The notes below the pieces were generated by a model. It was given only the letters and a program-made list of their open reading frames with translations. It had not been told where the DNA came from and searched no databases. DNA of 64,000 bases. It comes from an uncultured Paracoccaceae bacterium. Its GTDB lineage: Bacteria > Pseudomonadota > Alphaproteobacteria > Rhodobacterales > Rhodobacteraceae. How positions within the stretch are numbered: the first letter of the stretch is position 1; each line of letters begins with the position of its first letter. Position numbers and translations under genes: made by a program. The stretch is taken from assembly GCA_947487205.1 (NCBI GenBank), contig CANKVU010000001.1, positions 248,001 through 312,000 of the forward strand, read 5' to 3'. Shown here in pieces: positions 15,862 to 24,821 of the stretch.

Positions 15862-16829
15862 GACCCTTCGATTATGTCCGGGCCGAAACCACGTCCGACG
15901 CCCTGCGCGCCGACGGCCGCATCATCGCCGGCGGCACCAACCTGCTCGACCTGATGAAGCTGGAGGTCGAGACGCCGGAGCGCCTCATCGACGTGACCCG
16001 GCTCGACCTGCGCGAGATCGAGGCGCAGGAGAACTCCCTCCGCATCGGGGCGCTGGTGCCCAATTCCGACCTCGCCGCCGACGAGCGGGTGCGCCGAGAC
16101 TATCCCGTCCTCAGCCGCGCGCTGCTGGCCGGCGCCTCGGGCCAGCTTCGCAACAAGGCGACCACAGGCGGCAACCTGATGCAGCGCACGCGGTGCCCGT
16201 ATTTCTACGACACCGCGCAGCCCTGCAACAAGCGCGAGCCCGGCACCGGATGCCAGGCGCGGGAGGGCTTCAACCGGATTCTCGCCATCCTCGGCACGTC
16301 CGACAAGTGCATCGCCACGCATCCCTCCGACATGGCCGTCGCCATGCGCGTCCTCGATGCCCGAATCGAGATCGAGAGCCCCTCGGGCGAGACGCGCCTC
16401 CTGACACTGGACGAATTCTACCTCCTGCCGGGCGACACCCCCGAACGGGAGACGGTGCTGGAGCCGGGCGAGCTGATCACCGCCGTTCACCTGCCCGAGC
16501 CGCCCAAGGGTCGCCAAGCCTATCGCAAGGTGCGCGATCGCGCCTCCTACGCCTTCGCGCTGGTGTCGGTGGGCGCCGCGGTGAATGTCGAGGGCGGCAA
16601 GATCACCGATGCCGCGCTAGCCTTCGGCGGGCTCGGCCCCCGGCCCTGGCGCGACGCCGGGGTCGAGGAGGTGCTGATCGGCGAGACGCCCTCCGCCGCC
16701 GTCTTCGACAAGGCCGCGGACGTGCTGCTGCGCGATGCGAGGGGCTTCGGCGCCAACGATTTCAAGATTCCGCTCACCCGCCGGGTCCTCAAGGCGGTGC
16801 TGAGCGAGCTTACGGGAGTGGCCCAATGA
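15858..16829 (+). CDS. Aldehyde oxidoreductase-type FAD subunit with extra Fe-S cluster (PaoB/YagS-like)
   Basis: A 323-residue FAD-binding subunit. The flavin site [13 protein letters not shown] is near residue 21 and [12 protein letters not shown] near 101. The loop [14 protein letters not shown] followed by C-Q-A-R, with a further Cys at D-K-C-I-A-T-H-P, corresponds to the region that holds an additional [4Fe-4S] cluster in E. coli PaoB and is absent from ordinary xanthine dehydrogenase FAD subunits. It passes electrons from the [2Fe-2S] subunit to the final acceptor. Overlaps both neighbours by ATGA, so the three genes form one tightly coupled operon. Confidence 0.93.
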   Translation: MRPFDYVRAETTSDALRADGRIIAGGTNLLDLMKLEVETPERLIDVTRLDLREIEAQENSLRIGALVPNSDLAADERVRRDYPVLSRALLAGASGQLRNKATTGGNLMQRTRCPYFYDTAQPCNKREPGTGCQAREGFNRILAILGTSDKCIATHPSDMAVAMRVLDARIEIESPSGETRLLTLDEFYLLPGDTPERETVLEPGELITAVHLPEPPKGRQAYRKVRDRASYAFALVSVGAAVNVEGGKITDAALAFGGLGPRPWRDAGVEEVLIGETPSAAVFDKAADVLLRDARGFGANDFKIPLTRRVLKAVLSELTGVAQ

Positions 16830-19000
16830 CCGAACAGCTGAAGATGGACGAGGTGCAGCCGCGCCTCCTGGACGAGACGGGCCAGGGCGCGATCACCCGG
16901 CCGATGGACCGCCCCGAGGGGGCCCTCAAGGTGTCGGGCCGCGCGACCTACGCGGCCGAGTACAAGGCGGCGAACATGGCCTACGGGGTCATGGTCCGCG
17001 CCGCGATCACCCGCGGCAGCTATACCGTGGACGAGGCGTCGGTGAAGGACATGGAGGGTTTCCTCGGGGTCTGGACCGACCACATGATCCGCAACTCGGC
17101 GCAGGGGACGATGAACACCAATCCCGTTCAGCCGGGCCTCAACATCCAGTATTTCGGCCAGCCGATCGCCGTGGTCGCCGCCGAGACGTTCGAGCAGGCG
17201 CGCCACATCGCCCACGCCCTCCGGATCGACTACACCTCCGAGGAGGGGTTCGAGGTCGATCCCGAGACGGCGAGCCAAGTGGACGAATCGGTCCCCGTCG
17301 ACCAAGGTGATCTCGACCGGGCGATGGCCGACGCGGCCTTCACCGTCGACGCCACCTACACCACGAAGCCGCACAATTCGGCTCCGATGGAACCCCATGC
17401 CTCGCTCGCCGAATGGGACGGCGAGCGGCTGACGCTCCACGGCTCCTACCAGATGCTCAAGTACAACCGGAACGAGCTGGCCGATTCGCTGGGCATGGAT
17501 GCCGCGAATGTCCGCATCCTGTCGCCCTATGTCGGCGGCGGCTTCGGCTCCAAGCTCGGCATCGCCCCCGAGGCGATCGGCGCCGCCGTCGCCGCCAAGG
17601 CGCTGAAACGGCCGGTGCGGTGCGTTCTGGCTCGCCAGCAGGTGTTCCAGATGGTCGTGCGGCGGACCGAGACGCGGCAGCGCCTGCGCCTCGCCGCCGA
17701 TGCCGACGGGCGCCTGACGGGCGTGGGCCACGACAATTGGCAATCGAACCTGCCCGACGAGCAATTCGCCGAGCCGGTCACCGCGGCCACGCATTTCCTC
17801 TATGGCGGCGAGAACCGGCGTAACGCGCAATCGGTGGCGCGGCTCAACCGCATGGCCTCCGGGTCCGTGCGTGCGCCGGGCGAGGCGGTCGGGATGCTCG
17901 CCCTCGAAAACGCCATGGACGAGCTGGCCGAGGCCACCGGCATCGACCCGATCGAGTTGCGGATTCGCAACATCCCCGAGATCCACCCCGAAAGCGGCAA
18001 GCAATATTCGTCGCGCTCGCTGGCCCAGTGCCTGAAGGAGGGCGCCGAGGCGTTCGGCTGGCAGGACCGGCAGGCGCCCAAGGCGCGGCGCGAGGGCGAG
18101 TGGTTCGTCGGGATGGGCGTCGCGTCCGCGGCGCGCACCAACATCTTGATGGAATCTAAGGCCCGCGTGACGCTGAATCCCGACGGCACCGCGCTGGTCG
18201 AGACGGACATGACCGATATCGGCACCGGTACCTATGCGATCCTGTGCCAGATCGCGGCCGAGATGCTGGGCCTCGACCCCTCCAAGGTCACGGTGATGCT
18301 GGGCGATACCGACCTGCCGCCCGCCAGTGGTTCGGGCGGGTCCTGGGGCGCGGCCTCCTCGGGGTCCTCGGTGTTCCTGGGGGCCAAGGCGATCCGCGCG
18401 CGGCTGGCCGAACGCCTGGGCTGCGCCCCCGAGGCGCTGCGCCTCCAGGACGGCGTGGCCACGGGCGGCAACAACCGCCGCCCGCTCGCCGAATTGATGG
18501 ACGGCCCCCTCGTCGAAGAGGGGCACATCCAGCCCGGGTCGAAATCCGACGAGATGGCGCAGGCCAGCTACGGCGCCCATTTCGCCGAGGTGGCGGTCAA
18601 CTCCGTCACCGGCGAGGTGCGCGTCCGCCGCACGCTGTCCTGCATGGCCGCGGGGCGGATCCTGAACGAGAAGACCGCCGCGAGCCAGGTCCATGGCGGG
18701 ATGGTCTGGGGCATCGGCTCGGCGCTGCACGAAGGCGTGGAACACGACCACCGCACCGGCCACGTGGTCAACGATGACCTGGCCGAATACCACATCCCCG
18801 TGCATCTGGACGCCCCCCGCCACGACGTCCTCTTCATCGAGGAGCGGGACGACCACGCCAACCCGGTCCAGGCCAAGGGGATCGGCGAGCTTGGCATCTC
18901 GGGCGCGGGCGCGGCCGTGACCAACGCAATCTACAATGCCTGCGGCGTGCGGGTCAGGGATTATCCGGCGACGCCGGACAAGATCTTCCCGCATCTCTGA
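16826..19000 (+). CDS. Aldehyde oxidoreductase-type molybdenum-binding subunit (PaoC/YagR-like)
   Basis: A 724-residue catalytic subunit of the xanthine oxidase family that hydroxylates an aldehyde or N-heterocycle using water. The cofactor-binding motif Y-V-G-G-G-F-G-S-K is near residue 233, the segment G-S-V-R-A-P-G-E near 347, and [11 protein letters not shown] near 507. The active-site base is Glu688 in G-I-G-E-L-G-I-S-G. No cofactor-maturation gene (PaoD/XdhC/MocA type) lies next to it, so insertion would depend on genes elsewhere. The substrate is unknown; a broad-range aldehyde detoxification role is inferred from PaoABC. A strong terminator follows. Confidence 0.94.
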   Translation: MTEQLKMDEVQPRLLDETGQGAITRPMDRPEGALKVSGRATYAAEYKAANMAYGVMVRAAITRGSYTVDEASVKDMEGFLGVWTDHMIRNSAQGTMNTNPVQPGLNIQYFGQPIAVVAAETFEQARHIAHALRIDYTSEEGFEVDPETASQVDESVPVDQGDLDRAMADAAFTVDATYTTKPHNSAPMEPHASLAEWDGERLTLHGSYQMLKYNRNELADSLGMDAANVRILSPYVGGGFGSKLGIAPEAIGAAVAAKALKRPVRCVLARQQVFQMVVRRTETRQRLRLAADADGRLTGVGHDNWQSNLPDEQFAEPVTAATHFLYGGENRRNAQSVARLNRMASGSVRAPGEAVGMLALENAMDELAEATGIDPIELRIRNIPEIHPESGKQYSSRSLAQCLKEGAEAFGWQDRQAPKARREGEWFVGMGVASAARTNILMESKARVTLNPDGTALVETDMTDIGTGTYAILCQIAAEMLGLDPSKVTVMLGDTDLPPASGSGGSWGAASSGSSVFLGAKAIRARLAERLGCAPEALRLQDGVATGGNNRRPLAELMDGPLVEEGHIQPGSKSDEMAQASYGAHFAEVAVNSVTGEVRVRRTLSCMAAGRILNEKTAASQVHGGMVWGIGSALHEGVEHDHRTGHVVNDDLAEYHIPVHLDAPRHDVLFIEERDDHANPVQAKGIGELGISGAGAAVTNAIYNACGVRVRDYPATPDKIFPHL

Positions 19001-19043
19001 ACGGGCCGACGGCCCTGCGAGGGGCCGTCACCTCGAACGACGA

Positions 19044-19079
19044 ACGGGCGCGGACGGGGAAACCGTCCGCGCCCGTTTT
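19044..19079 (+). terminator. Intrinsic terminator after the PaoABC-type operon
   Basis: ACGGGCGCGGACGG (19044-19057) and its exact complement (19063-19076) form a 14-base-pair stem with a five-base loop, GGAAA, followed by TTTTC counting the last stem base. It separates the operon from the converging minus-strand block. Confidence 0.85.
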
Positions 19080-19105
19080 CCGTGGTGACGGGGACGCTTT
19101 TCGCC

Positions 19106-19249
19106 TTAGGCGAACCGTCCCGCCCGGCGCCGCGACATCGCGCCGATCTCGTGGGGCAGAAGGCCCAAGAACCGGGTCGCCGTGCGGTCGGTGCTGCGGC
19201 GAAGCCGCTGCCCTTCGGACGAGCTGTAGATCGCGTAATATCCGAGCAT
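19106..19249 (-). CDS. Small conserved-looking protein of 47 residues, unknown function
   Basis: An ORF of 48 codons starting at ATG 19249 with a good ribosome binding site (GGAAAGG) seven bases upstream on the minus strand. The product is strongly basic with aromatic residues at the start ([11 protein letters not shown]) and several Arg pairs, and has no membrane segment or signal. I do not recognise it. It sits alone between the terminator of the PaoABC-type operon and the di-haem cytochrome gene, 116 bases downstream of the latter. A chance ORF is possible, but the ribosome binding site and position favour a real gene. Confidence 0.5.
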   Translation of the reverse strand: MLGYYAIYSSSEGQRLRRSTDRTATRFLGLLPHEIGAMSRRRAGRFA

Positions 19250-19365
19250 CGGTGCGCCTTTCCGTTGTTGCGCCTGTCCCCCCGATGTCGGCCGGCGGCC
19301 CCGCCCGCACAAGCCACGCGGGCGCCACCCCGCTATGCGGTGCGGGCAACGCCAGGGCCGGGCAC

Positions 19366-19959
19366 TCAGCCCGGGCAGGCCGCGCCGGCGTCGATCCAGG
19401 CCCGGGTCAGTGCGCCGAACTGCTCCTGGCTTCCCGGCGCGGGCGTGCGCCCGGCGCCCGGGTGCCATCCCCAGCCGACGAGGCCGTCCTCGGCGTTGTG
19501 CTCGTGGATCTCCTCCAGGTCCCGGCCGCCATTGCGCTCCGGGTCCTTCAGCTGCGCGCAGATCTCGCCGGCGGACAGCCCGACCCAGCCCGTCGAGACG
19601 GGGGCGAGCTGCCACGGCTCGTGCCCCGGGATCGACCCTTGGGCGCCCACGAACGGGACGTTCTCGCGCCCGTGGCAGGCCGAGCATTCCATCCCCACCG
19701 CGCCCATGCCGGCGCCCCGGACCACGGGCGGCTGGTGCGGGGCCATCGCGTCGCCCTGCAGCGGGCCGCCCTCCACGGGGTGGCAGTTCAGGCAGCGGGG
19801 ATGCTGCAGGACCTTCGCCATCTCCTCGAACAGGGCGGCGGCGCGCGCCTCGTCGTCCTCGATGCCGGCGAAACTCTCCACGGGGGCAAGGTCGGTGGCC
19901 AGATCCTGCGCGGCGGCGGGGAACGCCAGCGCGAGGCTCAGCAAGAGCGGTGCTTTCAT
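19366..19959 (-). CDS. Periplasmic di-haem c-type cytochrome of the IorAB-type operon
   Basis: A 197-residue protein with a Sec signal (residues 1-17, ending A-A-A-Q) and two haem-attachment motifs, C-L-N-C-H at 56-60 and C-S-A-C-H at 92-96. The gene is nine bases downstream of the molybdenum subunit gene and on the same strand, so it is the probable electron acceptor for the periplasmic hydroxylase. The rest ([14 protein letters not shown], then a region ending A-W-I-D-A-G-A-A-C) resembles proteins found beside isoquinoline 1-oxidoreductase genes. It could equally pass electrons from the GMC dehydrogenase complex nearby, which has no cytochrome of its own. Confidence 0.87.
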   Translation of the reverse strand: MKAPLLLSLALAFPAAAQDLATDLAPVESFAGIEDDEARAAALFEEMAKVLQHPRCLNCHPVEGGPLQGDAMAPHQPPVVRGAGMGAVGMECSACHGRENVPFVGAQGSIPGHEPWQLAPVSTGWVGLSAGEICAQLKDPERNGGRDLEEIHEHNAEDGLVGWGWHPGAGRTPAPGSQEQFGALTRAWIDAGAACPG

Positions 19960-19968
19960 GTGTCTTTC

Positions 19969-22119
19969 TCAGCTCGTGGCGGCGGCGAAGGGCAGCCGCC
20001 GGGGCAATGTTCCGGTCAGCGATCGCCAGGCATTGGCCATGGCCGGCGCGGCGGGCGGCAGGCCCGGCTCGCCCACGCCGGTCGGATCGGCGGTCGAATC
20101 GAGGATCGACACCTCCACCCGCGGCATGTCGGCGATGCGCGGCACCCGGAACCCGTCGTAGTTCGATTGCCGCACGATGCCGTTCTCTCCCAGCGTGATC
20201 TCGGAATGCAGGGCCGTCCCGATCCCCATGCCGATGCCGCCCTCCATCTGCGCGCGGATCACGTCGGGCGTCACCGCCACGCCGCAATCGACGGCGCACC
20301 AGACCCGCGTGACATGGGGCAGGCCGCCCCGCTCCTCGACCTCGGCGATCTGGGCCACGAACGAGCCGAAGCTCCGCGCCATAGCGACGCCCAGGCGCCG
20401 GTCGCCGGTGCCCGGGCCGGACCAGCCCGCCATCTCGGCCACCCGCTCCAGCACCGCGCGATCGCGGGGGCGCGCGTCGCGGATCAGCGCAAGACGACCC
20501 TCCACCGGGTCCTTGCCCGCCGCCCCCAGCACCTGGTCCAGGAAGGTCTCCACCGCATAGGCGGTGTGGGTGTGCCCGACCGAACGCCACCACAGGATCG
20601 GCACGGCGCTTTCCATCCGCTGCCAGCGCAGGCGTCCCGCCGGGATGTCGTAGGGCAGCTCGTTCGACCCCTCGAACGAGGTCGGATCGATGCCGTCCCT
20701 GACCGCCATGTCCTCGAACGGCGTGCCCATCATGATCGACTGGTTGGCGACCACGTTGTCCCAGGCGGTCAGGTTGCCCTCCGCGTCGATCCCGGCGCGC
20801 AGATTGTGCACCGTCAGCGGACGATAGCGGCCGCCGCGGATGTCGTTCTCCCGCGTCCACATGAGCTTCCACGCGCCGTCGCCGCCCGCCGCCCGGGCGA
20901 CATGGGCAAGCTCCTGCGCGGTGTCGGCGGCCTGCGTCGCCCGCCGCCCGAACGAGCCGCCGGCGAACATCGTGTTCAGCCGCACGTTTTCTGGTGCCAG
21001 CCCCAGGATGCCGGCGATGGTCGGGTGGTCGGCCCCCTGGAACTGGGACCCCATCCAGACCTCCGCCCGGTCGCCGCGCCGCTCGATCACGCCGTCCTCC
21101 GGCTCCATCGCGGCGTGGGCGAGATAGGGAAAGACGTATTCCGCCTCCACCACCTGCGCGGCCCCCGCGAGCGCCCGATCGACATCGCCCCGCTCCTCGA
21201 CCACCTTGGGGGAGGCCGGGTTGCGCGCCGCCTCCAGCCAGGCGGCCTCCATCTCGTCCGAGGATCGGGTCTCGGCCTGCGACGTATCCCATTCCGCGGC
21301 GACGGCCGAGCGCCCCTTCAGAGCCGCGAAGGTGTCGCGGGCATAGACCGCGATCCCCGAGGGGACCTGCCGCACCGCGCGCACGCCCGGCACCGCCATC
21401 GCGGCGGTGTCGTCCACGCGCGCGACCGTGGCGCCGAACTGGGGCGGGTGGACCATGGCCACCACCTCCATCCCCTCGCGGTAGACATCCAGGGTGAATT
21501 GCGCGCTGCCGTCGGACTTGGCCCGGCCGTCGGTGCGGTGCAGGCCCTCGCGACCGACCAGGGTGAACGCGGCGGGGTCCTTCAGCGGCATGTCGACGGG
21601 CACCGGCTGACCGGCCGCGTCGCCCGCCAGCTCGCCGAAGGTGGCCGACCGCCCGGACCCCTCGTGGGACACGACCCCCTTGGCGACCGTGATCTCCTGC
21701 GGGCTGACGCCCCAGCGAGCGGCGGCCGCGGCGACCAGCATCGCCCGCGCCGCGGCACCCGCCTGGCGCATCTGGGTATAGCTGTTGGCCAGGCCCAGCG
21801 ACCCCCCCGTCCCCTGAACCCCGAAGACGAGGTTCTTGTAGGCCGGGTCGGCCGGCGCGCTGTCGGCCCGCATCTGCGACCATTCCGCGTCCATCTCCTC
21901 GGCGACGAGGACCGGCAGGCCGGTATTGGCCCCCTGCCCCATCTCCAGGTGCTTGACGATCACGGTGACGGTGTCGTCCCCGGCCACCCGCACGAAGGCG
22001 TTGGGCGCCAGCGGCCCCGCGGCCTGCTGCGCCCGGCCCCGCAGCGGCAGGGTCATGGCGAGCACGAAGCCCCCCGATCCGGCGAGGAAGCCGCGGCGGG
22101 ACAGGATCATGGCGGTCAT
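19969..22119 (-). CDS. iorB: Isoquinoline 1-oxidoreductase-type molybdenum subunit, Tat-exported
   Basis: A 716-residue catalytic subunit of the xanthine oxidase family in the swapped IorB arrangement. The N-terminus [16 protein letters not shown] is a Tat signal with cleavage near G-R-A-Q. The cofactor site [10 protein letters not shown] is near residue 325 and the catalytic base is Glu684 in G-V-G-E-P-G-L-P-P. Enzymes of this type hydroxylate N-heterocycles or aldehydes in the periplasm and have no FAD subunit, passing electrons from [2Fe-2S] clusters to a cytochrome. The [2Fe-2S] subunit gene ends one base upstream and the cytochrome gene follows. Substrate unknown. The start could also be the second Met (22110). 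Confidence 0.92.
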   Translation of the reverse strand: MTAMILSRRGFLAGSGGFVLAMTLPLRGRAQQAAGPLAPNAFVRVAGDDTVTVIVKHLEMGQGANTGLPVLVAEEMDAEWSQMRADSAPADPAYKNLVFGVQGTGGSLGLANSYTQMRQAGAAARAMLVAAAAARWGVSPQEITVAKGVVSHEGSGRSATFGELAGDAAGQPVPVDMPLKDPAAFTLVGREGLHRTDGRAKSDGSAQFTLDVYREGMEVVAMVHPPQFGATVARVDDTAAMAVPGVRAVRQVPSGIAVYARDTFAALKGRSAVAAEWDTSQAETRSSDEMEAAWLEAARNPASPKVVEERGDVDRALAGAAQVVEAEYVFPYLAHAAMEPEDGVIERRGDRAEVWMGSQFQGADHPTIAGILGLAPENVRLNTMFAGGSFGRRATQAADTAQELAHVARAAGGDGAWKLMWTRENDIRGGRYRPLTVHNLRAGIDAEGNLTAWDNVVANQSIMMGTPFEDMAVRDGIDPTSFEGSNELPYDIPAGRLRWQRMESAVPILWWRSVGHTHTAYAVETFLDQVLGAAGKDPVEGRLALIRDARPRDRAVLERVAEMAGWSGPGTGDRRLGVAMARSFGSFVAQIAEVEERGGLPHVTRVWCAVDCGVAVTPDVIRAQMEGGIGMGIGTALHSEITLGENGIVRQSNYDGFRVPRIADMPRVEVSILDSTADPTGVGEPGLPPAAPAMANAWRSLTGTLPRRLPFAAATS

Positions 22120-22120
22120 C

Positions 22121-22582
22121 TCATGCCTCCAGGTTGTCCGACGCCTGCCGGATGGCGCGGCGGATGCGGGCATAGGTGGCGCAGCGGCAGATGTTGCCGC
22201 CCATCGCCTGATCGATCTCCTCGTCCGTGGGCTTCGGCAGCGTTCGCAGCAGCGCGGTCGCCGACATCACCTGGCCGGATTGGCAATAGCCGCATTGGGG
22301 CACGTCGATCTCAACCCAGGCGGCCTGGACGGCCTGGGCCTCGGGGCCGTCGATGGCCTCGATCGTCGTCACCTCGGCGCCGTCGAGCGTGCCGACGGGC
22401 GTCACGCAGGATCGCCGCGACATCCCGTCCAGCAGGACCGTGCAGGCCCCGCATTGCGCCACGCCGCAGCCGAATTTCGTGCCCGTCAGGCGCAGCTCGT
22501 CCCGCAGCACCCACAGAAGCGGCGTCTCGGGATCGGCCTCGACCGAGACCTCCCGGCCGTTGACGGTGAAGTTGGTGGCCAT
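22121..22582 (-). CDS. iorA: Isoquinoline 1-oxidoreductase-type [2Fe-2S] subunit
   Basis: A 153-residue iron-sulfur subunit. Cys39, Cys44, Cys47 and Cys59 bind the plant-type [2Fe-2S] cluster, and Cys97, Cys100, Cys132 and Cys134 the second one (C-G-Y-C and C-R-C). It has no signal of its own and would cross the membrane with the Tat-tagged IorB. ATG 22582 begins the fold (M-A-T-N-F-T-V-N-G) and is preceded by AGGACAGGCAGCCC; the frame is open 20 codons further upstream. It is the first gene of the three-gene minus-strand operon and is divergent from the ribokinase gene. Confidence 0.92.
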   Translation of the reverse strand: MATNFTVNGREVSVEADPETPLLWVLRDELRLTGTKFGCGVAQCGACTVLLDGMSRRSCVTPVGTLDGAEVTTIEAIDGPEAQAVQAAWVEIDVPQCGYCQSGQVMSATALLRTLPKPTDEEIDQAMGGNICRCATYARIRRAIRQASDNLEA

Positions 22583-22699
22583 GGGCTGCCTGTCCTCCGA
22601 CGTGATCCGCGCCCAGCATAGCATGGCCGCGGGCGGTGTCACGCGTCTGGCGGTTGCCGCGAGCGGCCGCTAGGGTCCGCCCCGGACAGGGAGGACGGC

Positions 22700-23617
22700 A
22701 TGGCGCACGACATCGCGATCCTGGGGATCTTCGCAGCGGACACGGCCTACCGGGCCGAGCGGCTGCCCCAACTGGGCGAGACCCTGCTGGGGCGGGGCTT
22801 CGCGCTGAACGCGGGCGGCAAGGGATCGAACCAGGCCGTCGCGGCGGCCCGCGCGGGCGGCTCGGTTGCCTTTCTGAGCAAGATCGGGCGCGACACGTTC
22901 GGCCGCCTCGCCCGCGACACCTGGGCCGAGGCGGGCATCTCCTTCGCCGGGGCCGAGGTCGGGGACGCCCCCACGGGGGCCGCGTTCATCTTCGTCGACG
23001 ATGCCACCGGGGACAACGGCATCATCGTCGCCCCGGGCGCGGCCGGGACCATCCGGCCGGGCGACATCGAGTCCTGGGGGGACGCGATCCGGGCCGCGCG
23101 CGTCTTCGTGACCCAGCTCGAACAGCCGCGCGAGGCGGCGCACAGGGGGCTGGCGATCGCCCGCGCGGCGGGCGTGCGCACGATCCTGAACCCCGCTCCG
23201 GCGGCGGACCTGCCCGACGCGATGCTGGCGCTCTGCGACCTCGTGACCCCGAACGAGGGCGAGGCGGCGCGCCTGACCGGGATCGCGGTCGACGGGCCCG
23301 AAACCGCCCGCGCCGCCGCCGCGAACCTGATCACGCGCGGCGCGGGCGCGGTGGCGGTGACGCTGGGCGCCGCGGGCGTGCTCTATCACGACGGGCGCGT
23401 CACGCGGCACGTCGCGGGCCGCTCGGCCGGCCCGGTGGTCGAGACGACAGGCGCGGGCGATGCCTTCAACGGCGCTCTGGCCGCGGCGCTGGCGCGGGGG
23501 CTCGACATCGTGGCGGCGCTCGATTTCGCCAATGCCGCCGGCGCCCTCTCGGTCACGCGGCCGGGCGCGGCGCCGTCGATGCCCCTGCGCTCCGAGATCG
23601 AGGCCCTGATCGGCTGA
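22700..23617 (+). CDS. rbsK: Ribokinase (PfkB family)
   Basis: A 305-residue sugar kinase. The N-terminal PfkB signature N-A-G-G-K-G-S-N-Q-A-V-A-A-A-R is near residue 38, and the C-terminal T-T-G-A-G-D-A-F-N-G-A-L near 249 holds the catalytic Asp. These match ribokinase, which phosphorylates ribose at O5. No ribose transporter or isomerase is beside it, so another sugar or nucleoside is possible. ATG 22700 follows GGGAGGACGGC. The gene stands alone, divergent from iorA and convergent with the Mrp operon, with only three bases between the two stop codons. Confidence 0.9.
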   Translation: MAHDIAILGIFAADTAYRAERLPQLGETLLGRGFALNAGGKGSNQAVAAARAGGSVAFLSKIGRDTFGRLARDTWAEAGISFAGAEVGDAPTGAAFIFVDDATGDNGIIVAPGAAGTIRPGDIESWGDAIRAARVFVTQLEQPREAAHRGLAIARAAGVRTILNPAPAADLPDAMLALCDLVTPNEGEAARLTGIAVDGPETARAAAANLITRGAGAVAVTLGAAGVLYHDGRVTRHVAGRSAGPVVETTGAGDAFNGALAAALARGLDIVAALDFANAAGALSVTRPGAAPSMPLRSEIEALIG

Positions 23618-23628
23618 GGATCAGGGCC
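23602..23628. terminator. Shared hairpin spanning both stop codons of rbsK and mnhG
   Basis: GGCCCTGATC (23602-23611) and GATCAGGGCC (23619-23628) form a perfect ten-base-pair stem with a seven-base loop. It contains the last codons and stops of both converging genes, so it could end transcription in either direction. No T-run follows on either side. Confidence 0.5.
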
Positions 23629-24058
23629 GGTCCGGCGCGGCCTTGTCCTGCGGGCTGGTGTCGAAGGTGGCCCAGGTGGAATCCTTGGGCGGCGGCGGCG
23701 TCGGGTCCACGTCCTCCCGGTGAAGGTTCACCTTCGAGATGAAATTGGCCGAGATCGGCGCGGTGACGAACAGGAACGCCATGATCAGGACCTCGTGCAC
23801 CGACCCCTCGCCATGGGCGTAGGCGTGGATCATCGACGCCAGGAGCAGCGAGCCCACGCCTAGCGTGGACGCCTTGGTGGGCGCGTGCAGCCGCTTCATC
23901 GGGGTGTCGAGCTTCAGCAGCCCCACCGACCCCACCAGGGCGAAGAATGCCCCCGCGCACAGCATCACGACGGTCGCGGCATCGGCGATGCCCACCGCGT
24001 CGAGCGAGCGCAGCCAGGCGACGAAGGCCTCTTCCTGCCCGATCAGGTCGTCGATCAT
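23621..24058 (-). CDS. mnhG: Mrp-type Na+/H+ antiporter subunit G (PhaG/MnhG)
   Basis: A 145-residue inner-membrane subunit with three hydrophobic segments (about residues 20-42, 52-75 and 82-105) and the family motif V-G-L-L-K-L-D-T-P-M-K-R-L-H-A-P-T-K-A-S-T-L-G-V-G. A hydrophilic tail rich in Asp and Pro follows. It is the last gene of the antiporter operon and overlaps mnhF by four bases. Its stop is three bases from the stop of the converging ribokinase gene. Confidence 0.94.
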   Translation of the reverse strand: MIDDLIGQEEAFVAWLRSLDAVGIADAATVVMLCAGAFFALVGSVGLLKLDTPMKRLHAPTKASTLGVGSLLLASMIHAYAHGEGSVHEVLIMAFLFVTAPISANFISKVNLHREDVDPTPPPPKDSTWATFDTSPQDKAAPDRP

Positions 24059-24324
24059 TCGATCAGATCCCCCCTGAGAACGAACCGGCAATAGGCCACG
24101 GTCGACACGAACCCCAGCATGGCGAAGATGAGCGCCGCCTCGAAATAGAGCTGCGTGCCGCCCCACATGCCGAGCACCACAATGAGCGCGATGGCGTTCA
24201 CCACCATCGTGTCGAGCGCCAGGATGCGGTCGCCGATGCACGGCCCCTTGATCAGGCGCACCATCGCCAGGATCTGCGCCAGGCTGACGGAGGCAAAGGC
24301 GAGCTTGAGGGCGATGTCGATCAT
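24055..24324 (-). CDS. mnhF: Mrp-type Na+/H+ antiporter subunit F (PhaF/MnhF)
   Basis: An 89-residue membrane subunit with three predicted helices. It carries the family stretch I-K-G-P-C-I-G-D-R-I-L-A-L-D-T-M between helices one and two, and ends with A-Y-C-R-F-V-L-R-G-D. MrpF subunits are required for assembly of the antiporter complex. It overlaps mnhE and mnhG by four bases each, so the three are translationally coupled. Confidence 0.94.
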   Translation of the reverse strand: MIDIALKLAFASVSLAQILAMVRLIKGPCIGDRILALDTMVVNAIALIVVLGMWGGTQLYFEAALIFAMLGFVSTVAYCRFVLRGDLIE

Positions 24325-24818
24325 TCGAAGATCTCCTTCAGCCGGCGTTCGTACCGCTCCTTGATCCCGCGCGCCTCGTCCTCCGCGTCGGCGGTGTCGA
24401 GCGCGTGGACCAGAAGGCAGCTGCCCTCGTCGGACAGGTCCGCCGACACGGTGCCCGGGGTCAGCGTGATGGTCCCCGCCAGGATCGCGATGGCCTCGGG
24501 CGTCCTGAGATCAAGCGGGATCACCACCCAGCGGGAGCGCATCTTGCGGTTCGGCCGCGTCAGCACGATCCAGGCCACGGCGATGTTGGCCAGCGCGATG
24601 TCCCAGATCACGATCAGGACATAGGTGAAAAGCCCGCCCAGGCGCGGCGTGCCGGGGCGGTTGGGCCAGTAGGCGGCGGTGATGAGCGGGATCGCGATGG
24701 CCAGGATCACCGCCAGGACGAGGTTGCCCAGGTTGACCGCGTTGGTCAGCAGGCACCACACCATCACCAGGATCAGCGACATGAACGGATGGGGCAGGAT
24801 CTTCGCTGCGATTCGCAT
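24321..24818 (-). CDS. mnhE: Mrp-type Na+/H+ antiporter subunit E (PhaE/MnhE)
   Basis: A 165-residue subunit with two N-terminal membrane stretches (about residues 12-50), a third around 60-85, and a cytoplasmic C-terminal domain containing L-A-G-T-I-T-L-T-P-G-T-V-S-A-D, the family hallmark, and H-A-L-D-T-A-D near the end. It begins three bases after the mnhD stop and overlaps mnhF by four bases. Confidence 0.94.
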   Translation of the reverse strand: MRIAAKILPHPFMSLILVMVWCLLTNAVNLGNLVLAVILAIAIPLITAAYWPNRPGTPRLGGLFTYVLIVIWDIALANIAVAWIVLTRPNRKMRSRWVVIPLDLRTPEAIAILAGTITLTPGTVSADLSDEGSCLLVHALDTADAEDEARGIKERYERRLKEIFE

Positions 24819-24821
24819 GAT

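Noticed and set aside
19106-21883. A 925-codon minus-strand frame through the cytochrome and molybdenum subunit genes
   Set aside because: It is out of frame with both recognised proteins. Only its last 48 codons, the small ORF, have independent start signals.
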